Below are positions 16,059-23,578 of a stretch of 64,000 nucleotides of DNA, one piece after another. How positions within the stretch are numbered: position 1 is the first letter of the stretch; the number at the start of each line of letters is the position of its first letter. Origin of the DNA: Amycolatopsis sacchari (lineage in GTDB: Bacteria; Actinomycetota; Actinomycetes; Mycobacteriales; Pseudonocardiaceae). Both the position numbers and the translations under genes were made by a program. The DNA lies in contig NZ_FORP01000010.1 in assembly GCF_900114035.1 (NCBI RefSeq), forward strand, positions 165,366 through 229,365, written 5' to 3'. The notes under the pieces are model-generated. The model made no database searches. It was not told where the DNA came from and was given only the letters and a program-made list of their open reading frames with translations.

Positions 16059-16529
16059 GCCCGGCAACCCTAGCGGGCGAACGCGGATCCGCCCGGACGT
16101 GGGATGACGGATCGGTTGAGCCCGGCGCCGGAAAGGCGCATGCTGGGCAGTGACGGAGGACGAAGCTCCGCGGTACCGGGACACCACCGGGGGTGCCCGG
16201 CGCGGGGCCGCCGCCGCGGAAGGTCAGGTGGTTCAGTGGCAAGAAAAACCCCGCGGTTGACTGCCTGCTGCGCCCCCACGGCCGGGAGACGGTGATCGCC
16301 GGCCCGGCCGCGATGTGAACAGCACGGGCGTCCCCGTGCGCCACCTCTCGCGCATCACGGCGGGAATCTGGCCTGCGTCGGTACCACCTCCGCGTGCGCA
16401 CCGGCAGTGCGAAACCCGCCGGCCCGAGAGGCAGCCAACCGCCCCCACAACAGTGACAACCTCGGTGAATCCCGGGCGCGGTTCCTCCAACCACCGCGCC
16501 CGGGATTTCTTCAGTAGGCTTCCGCAACC
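16059..16529. other. 471-bp region without a confident gene
   Basis: I find only short weak frames here. One would end ...LLRPHGRETVIAGPAAM at about 16318 but has no good start or family. The right end holds a strong hairpin at 16468-16507. A hairpin ending an unseen transcript raises the possibility of a small RNA or a very short gene between about 16150 and 16460. I could not match it to a known RNA. Confidence 0.4.
16468..16507 (+). terminator. Strong hairpin terminator
   Basis: AATCCCGGGCGCGG pairs with CCGCGCCCGGGATT around a 12-base loop and is followed by TCTTC. It lies 22 bases before the metallopeptidase gene. It would insulate that gene from upstream transcription, although no clear upstream gene on this strand is seen. 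Confidence 0.7.
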
Positions 16530-17450
16530 ATGAGGTTCGACGACAACGCTGGCCTGGACACGTCCGAGGTTGACGACCTGCGCGGCGGAGGCGGTGGCAT
16601 CGGCGGCCGGGTCGCGCTCGGTGGCGGCGGGCTCGGCGTGGTGGGCCTGATCATCTACTTCGTGCTGAGCCAGCTGGGCGGCGTCGGCACCACGGGCGGC
16701 AGCAGCAGCGTCGGCCTGGGCCAGCTCGGCTCCGGTCAGCAGATCAGCAACAGCACCCTCTCCCAGGAGTGCCGCACGGGCGCGGACGCCAACCGCAACC
16801 ACGACTGCGCCGTCGTCGCGATCATCAACTCCATCCAGGACTACTGGACCGACCAGTTCGCCCGCTCCGGGCGCACCTACCGCAAGGTCCCCACGAACTT
16901 CTTCAACGGCAGCGTCCGCACCGGCTGCGGCGGCGCCACCTCCGACACCGGCCCCTTCTACTGCCCCGCCGACTCCGAGGTCTACATCGACCTGTCGTTC
17001 TTCCAGGAACTGCAGACCCGCTTCGGCGCCGAAGGCGGGCCGTTCGCCGAGGCCTACGTCCTCGCCCACGAGTACGGCCACCACGTGCAGAACCTCCTCG
17101 GCACGTCCGACCGCGTCGGCAACGGCACCGGCCCCACCTCCGGCTCGGTGCGCCTCGAACTGCAGGCCGACTGCTACGCCGGCGTCTGGGGCAACCACGC
17201 CACCACCACCCCGTCGTCGAGCGGCCGCCCGCTGATCACCGAGATCACCCAGGACGACATCCAGCGCGCGCTCGACACGGCGTCCCGCATCGGCGACGAC
17301 TACATCCAGAAGAACCTGGGCAACGGCAAGATCGACACCTCCCAGTTCACGCACGGCACGTCGGCGCAGCGCGAGAAGTGGTTCAACACCGGCTTCACGA
17401 CCGGTGACCCCGCCCGCTGCGACACCTTCGGCGCCCGCGACCTCGGCTGA
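16530..17450 (+). CDS. Neutral zinc metallopeptidase, YpfJ-type
   Basis: The 306-residue protein has a short cytoplasmic part, a Gly-rich stretch, one membrane anchor (LGVVGLIIYFVLSQL, about 33-48) and a large extracellular domain. The zinc site HEYGHH lies near residue 188, followed by LQADCYAG with the third ligand region. Cys pairs near 87-100 and 130-150 suggest disulphides. This is the YpfJ/putative neutral zinc metallopeptidase family. A TAGGCT box nine bases upstream of the ATG suggests a very short or absent leader. The substrate is unknown. Confidence 0.88.
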   Translation: MRFDDNAGLDTSEVDDLRGGGGGIGGRVALGGGGLGVVGLIIYFVLSQLGGVGTTGGSSSVGLGQLGSGQQISNSTLSQECRTGADANRNHDCAVVAIINSIQDYWTDQFARSGRTYRKVPTNFFNGSVRTGCGGATSDTGPFYCPADSEVYIDLSFFQELQTRFGAEGGPFAEAYVLAHEYGHHVQNLLGTSDRVGNGTGPTSGSVRLELQADCYAGVWGNHATTTPSSSGRPLITEITQDDIQRALDTASRIGDDYIQKNLGNGKIDTSQFTHGTSAQREKWFNTGFTTGDPARCDTFGARDLG

Positions 17451-17470
17451 GCCGAGATAGGGTCACGGGT

Positions 17471-18448
17471 ATGCATGCGATCACCATTCGTGAGCCCGGC
17501 GGCCCGGAAGTCCTGGAGTGGACGGAGGTTCCCGATCCCGAGCCCGGCCCCGGCGAGGTGCTCGTCGAGGTCGCCGCGAGCGCCGTCAACCGCGCGGACC
17601 TGTTGCAGCGGCAGGGTTTCTACAACCCGCCGCCCGGCGCGAGCGACATCCCGGGGCTCGAGTGCTCCGGCACGATCGCCGCGGTCGGCGAGGGCGTCGA
17701 AGGGTGGCAGGTCGGTGACGAGGTGTGCGCGCTGCTCGCGGGCGGCGGGTACGCCGAGAAGGTCGTCGTGCCCGCCGTGCAGCTGCTGCCGGTGCCCGGC
17801 GAGGTCAGCCTCGTCACGTCGGCGGGGCTGCCCGAGGTCGCGTGCACGGTGTGGTCGAACGTCGTCATGATCGGGCAGCTGACCGAGGGCGAGGTCCTGC
17901 TCGTCCACGGCGGTGCCGGCGGCATCGGCACCCACGCGATCCAGGTCGGGAAGGCGCTGGGCGCGACGGTCGCGGTCACGGCCGGCTCACCCGAGCGGCT
18001 CGACCGGTGCCGCCAGCTCGGCGCCGACATCACGATCAACTACCGCGAGCAGGACTTCGTCGAAGTGCTGAAGGAGGAGACCGGCGGCGCCGACGTCATC
18101 CTCGACAACATGGGCGCCGCGTACCTGGAGCGCAACATCGCGGCGCTGAAGCCCAACGGCAGGCTCACGATCATCGGCATGCAGGGCGGCACCAAGGCGG
18201 AGCTGAACCTCGGCCAGCTGATCGCCAAGCGGGGCGTGATCTCGGCGACGACGTTGCGCGCGCGGCCGGTGGAGGACAAGGGCCGCATCGTCGCCGACGT
18301 GCGGAAGAACCTGTGGCCGTTCGTCGAGGACGGGACGATTCAGCCGATCGTCGGCCAGGCGGTGCCGATGTCCGAGGCCTCGAAGGCACACACCGCACTG
18401 GAAGAGGGCGGCGTGTTCGGGAAGGTTCTGCTCACCACCAAGGGTTAG
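17471..18448 (+). CDS. NAD(P)H:quinone oxidoreductase, zeta-crystallin type
   Basis: The 325-residue protein is a medium-chain dehydrogenase/reductase without zinc ligands. Visible marks are PGPGEVLVEVAASAVNRADLLQR near 25-45, the family stretch GLPEVACTVWSNV, and the cofactor loop VHGGAGGIGTHAIQ near 146-159. The end NLWPFVEDGTIQPIVGQ is typical. It reduces quinones using NADPH. It corresponds by position to Rv3777 beside the next gene (Rv3778c-like). A TAGGGT box ends seven bases before the ATG. Its stop overlaps the convergent gene by four bases. Confidence 0.9.
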   Translation: MHAITIREPGGPEVLEWTEVPDPEPGPGEVLVEVAASAVNRADLLQRQGFYNPPPGASDIPGLECSGTIAAVGEGVEGWQVGDEVCALLAGGGYAEKVVVPAVQLLPVPGEVSLVTSAGLPEVACTVWSNVVMIGQLTEGEVLLVHGGAGGIGTHAIQVGKALGATVAVTAGSPERLDRCRQLGADITINYREQDFVEVLKEETGGADVILDNMGAAYLERNIAALKPNGRLTIIGMQGGTKAELNLGQLIAKRGVISATTLRARPVEDKGRIVADVRKNLWPFVEDGTIQPIVGQAVPMSEASKAHTALEEGGVFGKVLLTTKG

Positions 18449-19644
18449 CGGAGTTCCTCGAGGACGCGGACCAGCTGGTTGACCTCGAAGACGTTGGAGT
18501 AGTGGGCGAGGCCGATGCGCACCGCGCCGCCGACCTCGCCGACGCCCAGCGCCGCGAACACCCCGCTGGTCCCGTCGTCGGCGAACGCGCACAGGCCCTG
18601 TGCCGCCAGGTGGTCCGCGACCTCCGGCGCCTTCTTGCCCGCCACGGCGAACGCCAGCGCCGGGATGCGCCGCATCGCGTCCCCGATGACCATCACGTGC
18701 GGCAACGCCCGCAGCTCGCTCGTGAGCTGCGCGAGCAGGCCGGCGTGGTACGACTTCGCCGAACCCAGCGACGTGACGAGCCGCTCGCGGCGCGAACCGG
18801 TGGCGGCGTCGTCGAGGCCCGCGAGGTAGTCGATCGACGCGATGAGGCCCGCGAGCAGCGGGTACGCGTGCGGGCCGAGTTCGAGCCGGGCCGGGCCGCG
18901 GACGTCCGGGTCCAGCGACGCCGACGGCAGCCGCTCGATCATCTCGGGGTCGCGGAACGCGAGCGCGCCCACCGCGGGACCGCCCCAGGACTGCGCGGAC
19001 ACCACGATCACGTCGGCACCCAGCTCCGGCAGGTCCAGCGGCAGGAACGGCGCCGCGTACGTCGCGTCGACGACGACCGTCGCGCCGACGCGCTTGGCGA
19101 ACTCCACGACCGTCGGCACGTCGGGCCTCGTGCCGACGGAACCGGACGCGGCCGTGATCGCGACCGCCTTCGTGTGGGCGGTGACGAGGTTTTCGTACTG
19201 CCACGCGGGCAGCTCGCAGGTCTCGATGTCGATCTCGCTCCAGCGCACGATCGCGCCGACGCGCTTCGCGGCGCGCTGCCACGGGGCGAGGTTCGCGTGC
19301 TCGTCGAGCCGCGACACGATGACCTCGTCGCCCAGCGTCCACCGCTCGCTCATCGCGTCGGCGAGGCGGCGGAGCAGGACGGCGGCGCTCGGCCCGAGCA
19401 CGACACCGGCCGGATTGGTACCGACGAGGTCGGCCACCGCCCGCCGGGCGGCGGTCACTATGCTCTCCGCACGCTGGGAGGCCGGGAACGCGCCACCGGG
19501 CACGGAGACCGGAGCACGCATCGCCGTGGACACGGCCGAGGCCACCTGTTCGGGTACCAGCATTCCGGCAGGGCCGTCGAAGTGGATCCAGCCGTCACCC
19601 AGCGCGGGGAACAACCCACGAATTCGAGCGACGTCGAACGCCAT
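18445..19644 (-). CDS. Cysteine desulfurase-like PLP-fold protein, Lys not found
   Basis: The 399-residue protein has the class V aminotransferase fold: GPAGMLVPEQVASAV, the Asn/His-rich SRLDEHANLAPW region near 115, and VVVDATYAAPF near 205. Where cysteine desulfurases have the PLP lysine (usually S-x-H-K), this protein reads SAQSWGGPAVGAL near 225, with no Lys. It may not form the usual internal aldimine. It is like Rv3778c in neighbourhood (next to the quinone oxidoreductase and Bpa). The ATG at 19644 has a TACCGT box six bases upstream; a GTG at 19650 is an alternative. Confidence 0.8.
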   Translation of the reverse strand: MAFDVARIRGLFPALGDGWIHFDGPAGMLVPEQVASAVSTAMRAPVSVPGGAFPASQRAESIVTAARRAVADLVGTNPAGVVLGPSAAVLLRRLADAMSERWTLGDEVIVSRLDEHANLAPWQRAAKRVGAIVRWSEIDIETCELPAWQYENLVTAHTKAVAITAASGSVGTRPDVPTVVEFAKRVGATVVVDATYAAPFLPLDLPELGADVIVVSAQSWGGPAVGALAFRDPEMIERLPSASLDPDVRGPARLELGPHAYPLLAGLIASIDYLAGLDDAATGSRRERLVTSLGSAKSYHAGLLAQLTSELRALPHVMVIGDAMRRIPALAFAVAGKKAPEVADHLAAQGLCAFADDGTSGVFAALGVGEVGGAVRIGLAHYSNVFEVNQLVRVLEELR

Positions 19645-19749
19645 GGGCACACGGTACGGAGGAGTAATTTCGCTGCGCGTCCGGGGTTGGGCTATGGGCG
19701 CGCCGGGCGGCTAGGCTCGGACGTGCCGCACCTGCGGCGAGGCGAGTCC

Positions 19750-20319
19750 ATGGATGGAGCGATGACCGACCCCAACAACCTCAACCCCCAGTCCGACGAG
19801 CAGGCCCAGCACGTGCTCGTGGTCGGCCCGGACGGTGCCCCGGTGGGCACGGCGCGGGTGCCGTCGGGCGAGGAGGACCAGCAGCAGGAGTCCGTCGGTG
19901 ACCTCGTCGAAGAACCGGCGAAGGTGATGCGCATCGGCACGATGATCAAGCAGCTCCTGGAGGAGGTGCGTGCGGCCCCGCTGGACGACGCGAGCCGCAA
20001 CCGCCTGCGCGAGATCCACCAGACCTCCGTCAAGGAGCTGGAGCAGGCGCTCGCGCCGGAGCTGCAGCACGAGCTGGAGCGCCTGGTGAGCCCGTTCACC
20101 GAGGACTCCACCCCGTCGGACGCGGAGCTGCGCATCGCGCAGGCCCAGCTCGTCGGCTGGCTCGAAGGGCTGTTCCACGGCATCCAGACCGCGTTGTTCG
20201 CCCAGCAGATGGCGGCACGCGTGCAGCTGGAGCAGATGCGCCGCGGGCTGCCCCCGGGCACCACCGCCCGCGGCGACGGCCACACCCCCGGCATCAGCGG
20301 GACCGGGCAGTACCTCTAG
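19750..20319 (+). CDS. bpa: Bacterial proteasome activator Bpa
   Basis: The 189-residue protein has the Bpa helical core (residues about 55-165: VMRIGTMIKQLLEEV, then LEQALAPELQHELERL, then AQLVGWLEGLFHGIQ) and ends GQYL, the tail that opens the 20S proteasome. It is an ATP-independent ring that feeds partly unfolded proteins such as HspR to the proteasome. The M. tuberculosis counterpart is Rv3780, in the same neighbourhood. The start could be ATG 19750 or 19762; a GTG at 19723 just after TAGGCT would add nine residues. Confidence 0.93.
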   Translation: MDGAMTDPNNLNPQSDEQAQHVLVVGPDGAPVGTARVPSGEEDQQQESVGDLVEEPAKVMRIGTMIKQLLEEVRAAPLDDASRNRLREIHQTSVKELEQALAPELQHELERLVSPFTEDSTPSDAELRIAQAQLVGWLEGLFHGIQTALFAQQMAARVQLEQMRRGLPPGTTARGDGHTPGISGTGQYL

Positions 20320-20346
20320 CGGGGCGGCGCCGGGCCCGGCCGGAGG

Positions 20347-20775
20347 TCACTGCCCCAGCCGCGTGCTGAGCGTGTCCTCGACCCGGGCCAGGCGTTCCTC
20401 GTACTTGGCCACCGCGGTCAGCCGTGCCCGGATGCGCGCGTGCTCGGCCCGCACCTCGTCCAGAGCGGGCCGCGGGTCGCCCTCCGCGACGCCGGGCCGT
20501 TCCAACTCCGCGACGCGGGTCTGCAGCCCGGACAGGATCGGCGTCATGAGCTTCAGCTCGTTGTCGTGCCAGTCCAGCCTGTTCGTGATGGCTTCGACGT
20601 GCCCGCGCAGCTCCTCGCGGAGCGTGTGCACCTCGCCGCGCAAACCGTCCAGCTCACGGCGCAGCTCGTCGAACCGCGGGCCGTGGCGCTGCTCGGTGAC
20701 CTGCTCGATGCGCCACCGCAGCTTCCGCCACAGCGGGAACGCGAGCACCTTCCCCAGCCTCTTCACACCGCTCAC
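20347..20775 (-). CDS. Coiled-coil protein, last gene of the nonulosonate operon
   Basis: The 142-residue product is mostly a charged coiled coil (about residues 30-75 and 95-135) after a basic N-terminus (KRLGKVLAFPLWRKLRWR) that could bind membrane or acidic polymers. It has no membrane span. Its start overlaps the stop of the GT29-like gene by four bases, so it is co-translated with it. I recognise no family. It may be a scaffold that holds the glycosyltransferase at the membrane, which is a guess from position. Confidence 0.65.
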   Translation of the reverse strand: MSGVKRLGKVLAFPLWRKLRWRIEQVTEQRHGPRFDELRRELDGLRGEVHTLREELRGHVEAITNRLDWHDNELKLMTPILSGLQTRVAELERPGVAEGDPRPALDEVRAEHARIRARLTAVAKYEERLARVEDTLSTRLGQ

Positions 20776-21464
20776 GGGAGGACTTCGACCCTTCCTTCGT
20801 CACGCCACGACCTCAACAGCGCGGACTCGGCCCGCAGCCGGTGGTCCACGGTCACTTCCACGTCGGCGCCCCACGCGTGCGCGAACCTGGTCTGCTCAGG
20901 GTCGTCCACGATCGAGAACCCCGCCATCCGGATCTTCGCCTCGGGGAACAGCCGGGCGCACAGGTAGACGGCGAGCGTGCCGGTGGTCGCCCAGACCGGC
21001 TGGGCGGGGTCGAGCCCCAGCAGGCGCCCCAGCGGGCGGACGACCGGCCGGTTCGGGATCGGCAGGAACCCGAGGTCCGGCGGCCACCAGTCCGGCAACC
21101 ACTCCGGCTCCCAGTGCATCCGGCCGGGTTCGGCCAGCAGGTACAGCCTGGACGTGTAGTCGGCGAACGTGTGCGGGCTCGCGAGCACTCCCCGGTGCAC
21201 GACCACGACGTCGGTCTTGCGCCCGTAACAGGGCGCTTCCCCGTGCTCGTCGAGCGCGAACGTCGTCAGCCGCAGCACGAGGTCGCTGTCGTCGATCAGC
21301 CGGGCGCGAGCGGGATCCGGCCGCATCGGCGCGTTGCCGACGACGGTGATCGTCTCGGGCGGCCGCTGCCCGCGGGCGTACGCGGTGAACAGCTCGCGAT
21401 GGACGTCGAGCTCGTCGTCGGCGACCGCGTCGTCACGCTCGGCCTCCACGGCCTCGCTAAACAC
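20772..21464 (-). CDS. GT29-like sialyltransferase homologue
   Basis: The 230-residue protein carries patterns like the sialylmotifs: ITVVGNAPMR with IDDSDLVLRLTTFAL and GRKTDVVVVHRG (motif L-like, residues 40-90), then ATTGTLAVYLCARLF with IRMAGFSIVDD (motif S-like, residues 160-190). No signal or membrane span is visible. These motifs bind CMP-sialic acid. Together with the two upstream genes it should transfer a CMP-activated nonulosonate to an acceptor, perhaps a lipid-linked wall glycan. The GTG start lies inside the end of the synthase gene (eight-base overlap). Confidence 0.72.
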   Translation of the reverse strand: MFSEAVEAERDDAVADDELDVHRELFTAYARGQRPPETITVVGNAPMRPDPARARLIDDSDLVLRLTTFALDEHGEAPCYGRKTDVVVVHRGVLASPHTFADYTSRLYLLAEPGRMHWEPEWLPDWWPPDLGFLPIPNRPVVRPLGRLLGLDPAQPVWATTGTLAVYLCARLFPEAKIRMAGFSIVDDPEQTRFAHAWGADVEVTVDHRLRAESALLRSWRDEGRVEVLP

Positions 21465-22326
21465 GCCGCAACCGCCTCCTCGGCGCCTCTTCGCCGGGGA
21501 AGACCCGCTTCACGCCGTCGCCCATCGCCGCCTCGACGGTCCGGATGTCGCGGACCAGCCGCCGCAGTCCCTCGGGTTCGAGCGACGCGGCCTGGTCCGA
21601 GCCCCACATCGTGCGGTCGAGCGTGACGTGCCGTTCGACGAGGCAGGCGCCCAGCGCGACGGCCGCGATCGAGACCTGCAGACCGCGCTCGTGCCCGGAG
21701 TAACCGACCGGGACACCGAACCGGCGCGACAACGTCTCGATCGTGCGCAGGTTCGCCTCCTCCGGCGGGCACGGGTAGGTCGACGTCGTGTGCAGCAACA
21801 CGAGCCGGTCCGTGCCGAGCAACTCCACCGCGGCGTCGATTTCGTCCATAGTGGACATTCCGGTCGAAGCGATGACCGGGCGGCCGGTGTCCCGCAACCG
21901 GACGAGCAGCTCCCTGTCGGTGAGCGACGCCGACGCCACCTTGTGGCACACCACGTCGAACTTCTCCAGGAAGTCCACGCTCGGCACGTCCCACGGGGAC
22001 GCGAACCACGCGATGCCGCGCTCCGCGCAGTACCGGTCGATTTCCTCGTACTCGGTGACGCCGAACTCGACCCGGTACCGGTAGTCCAAATAGGTCATTT
22101 CGCCCCACGGCGTGTCACGCGGGGTGTCGCGCATGTCCGGCGGCGTCGCGATGTCCGGGGTCCGTTTCTGGAACTTCACCGCGTCGACACCGGTGTTCGC
22201 CGCGATGTCGATCAACTGCTTGGCGATTTCCAGGTCGCCGTTGTGGTTGATGCCGATCTCGGCGACCGTGTACACCGGCCTGCCCTCGCCGACCTCGCGA
22301 TCGCCGATCCGCACGGTCGAGGTCAC
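21457..22326 (-). CDS. NeuB-family nonulosonate synthase without SAF domain
   Basis: The 289-residue protein is a NeuB barrel: AEIGINHNGD near 21, KFQKRTPD near 50, FASPWD near 104, KVASASLTDRELL near 122, STGMSTMDEI near 143, HTTSTYPCP near 168, GYSGHERGL near 195 and ERHVTLDR near 220. Such enzymes condense phosphoenolpyruvate with a six-carbon sugar. Normal NeuB is about 340-350 residues and ends in an antifreeze-like SAF domain that completes the partner's active site; here the protein stops after the barrel. The GTG start overlaps the upstream gene stop (GTGA). Confidence 0.87.
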   Translation of the reverse strand: MTSTVRIGDREVGEGRPVYTVAEIGINHNGDLEIAKQLIDIAANTGVDAVKFQKRTPDIATPPDMRDTPRDTPWGEMTYLDYRYRVEFGVTEYEEIDRYCAERGIAWFASPWDVPSVDFLEKFDVVCHKVASASLTDRELLVRLRDTGRPVIASTGMSTMDEIDAAVELLGTDRLVLLHTTSTYPCPPEEANLRTIETLSRRFGVPVGYSGHERGLQVSIAAVALGACLVERHVTLDRTMWGSDQAASLEPEGLRRLVRDIRTVEAAMGDGVKRVFPGEEAPRRRLRRV

Positions 22327-23513
22327 GCGTTCCTCCGTTCGTACGCACGCAAAACCAGGTCGCTCAGCTCCCGGACCGCACCCGCACCGCCCACTTTGGT
22401 CAGCACCAGCCGGGCCGCCTGGCGCACCGCGGGGTGGGCGTCGCCGACCGCGACCGGCCAGCCGACCAGCGCCATCGCGTCGAGGTCCCTCAGGTCGTTG
22501 CCCACGTAGGCGACGCGGGCGGGGTCGAGCCGCTGCTCCGCGAGCCACGACTTGAGCACCGCCGCCTTGTCCCCGACGCCGTGCAGCACCTGGGCACCGA
22601 GCTTCTTCGCACGTGCTGCCACGACGGGGTTCTGCTCCACCGAGAGGATCATGAGCGGGATGCCGGCGGCCAGCAGCCGCGCCACTCCCGCGCCATCGGA
22701 GCGGCTGACCACGACGCCCTCGGTGCCGTCCTGCAGCACGATCGCGCGGTCGTCGGTGTGCACCCCGTCGAAGTCGGTGACGACGGCGTCCACGTCGACG
22801 TCGGTGCCCAGCGAGGAGTCGAAGCCGGCTGCGAGCGCCCTGGCGATGGCCAGGTCGTCGTGCGAGTCGATCTCCACGGCGTGCGACGCCGGCATCTCCA
22901 CGAGGCCGATCCGGCCGAAGAAGCGGTGCTTCGCGGCGCGGAAACCGGTGGTGCGCATGCCGTAGACCGCGCCGGTCTCCCGGAACTCCGGCTCGCGTTC
23001 CTGGCGCAGCGGCCGGACCTCGGCGCTGTGGTTCACGGCGACCGCCGCTCCGGATCCGTCGCGGCGCCACAGGAACTCGTGCACCCGGGCCGCGGTGAAC
23101 GCACAGTCCCAGCCTTCGTCGAGGATCGAGGACACCACGCCGTCGATCGTCTCGGCCGCGATGAACGGCGACGTGCACTGCACCATCAGGACCACGTCGG
23201 GGTCGGAGCCGTGCTGCCCCCGGAAGATGTCCAGACAATGCAGGAGAACCGCTTCCGACGAAACGGAATCCCCCGACAATTCCGCGGGGCGCGGGAAAAC
23301 GGTGGCACCCGCGTCCGCGGCGACCGCACCGATCTCGGCGCTGTCCGTGCTGACCACGATGTCGTCCACGCGGGACGCCCTGCCCAGTGCGCGAACCGCG
23401 CGGGTGATGAGTGGTTCGTCGCCGACCTCGATGAGGTTCTTACCCGGCACGCCTTTCGACCCGCCGCGCGCGGGGACCACGGCCAGCACCCGAGCGCTGT
23501 CGAGCTGTGACAT
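22323..23513 (-). CDS. CMP-nonulosonate cytidylyltransferase fused to KdsC-like HAD phosphatase
   Basis: The 396-residue protein has two parts. Residues 1-225 are a NeuA-type cytidylyltransferase (VVPARGGSKGVPGKNL, then VSTDSAEIG, QCTSPF and EIDSHDDL). Residues 240-390 are a HAD phosphatase of the KdsC type (VTDFDGVHTDD, later YVGNDLRDLDAM). Such fusions can remove the phosphate from a nonulosonate-9-phosphate and then activate the sugar as the CMP form. It is first in a four-gene overlapping operon. A TACGCT box lies seven bases before the ATG, and a perfect 16-bp inverted repeat lies just upstream. Confidence 0.88.
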   Translation of the reverse strand: MSQLDSARVLAVVPARGGSKGVPGKNLIEVGDEPLITRAVRALGRASRVDDIVVSTDSAEIGAVAADAGATVFPRPAELSGDSVSSEAVLLHCLDIFRGQHGSDPDVVLMVQCTSPFIAAETIDGVVSSILDEGWDCAFTAARVHEFLWRRDGSGAAVAVNHSAEVRPLRQEREPEFRETGAVYGMRTTGFRAAKHRFFGRIGLVEMPASHAVEIDSHDDLAIARALAAGFDSSLGTDVDVDAVVTDFDGVHTDDRAIVLQDGTEGVVVSRSDGAGVARLLAAGIPLMILSVEQNPVVAARAKKLGAQVLHGVGDKAAVLKSWLAEQRLDPARVAYVGNDLRDLDAMALVGWPVAVGDAHPAVRQAARLVLTKVGGAGAVRELSDLVLRAYERRNA

Positions 23514-23520
23514 AAGGGCG

Positions 23521-23526
23521 AGCGTA
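23521..23526 (-). promoter_or_regulatory. -10 box of the nonulosonate operon
   Basis: TACGCT on the minus strand ends seven bases before the ATG at 23513. The transcript would start at or next to the ATG, so a leaderless mRNA is likely. No Shine-Dalgarno sequence is visible. Confidence 0.5.
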
Positions 23527-23528
23527 CG

Positions 23529-23562
23529 GAACAACCCTGTGCGCGTGCGCACAGGGTTGTTC
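23529..23562 (-). terminator. Perfect 16-bp inverted repeat between glfT2-like gene and neuA
   Basis: GAACAACCCTGTGCGC and its complement are separated by two bases. It lies 17 bases after the stop of the GlfT2-like gene on the same strand, so it can serve as its terminator. It also overlaps the expected -35 region of the nonulosonate operon, so an operator role is possible. Confidence 0.65.
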
Positions 23563-23578
23563 GTGACTTACGGACGTG

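Noticed and set aside
16059..16460. SRP RNA, RNase P RNA or tmRNA in the gap before the metallopeptidase
   Set aside because: Short stretches look similar to parts of these RNAs but the conserved cores are not contiguous and no overall fold could be made.
17725..20319. Very long plus-strand frame of 864 codons
   Set aside because: Its first part is a high-GC shadow of the oxidoreductase and of the minus-strand PLP-fold gene; only the end (Bpa) is real.
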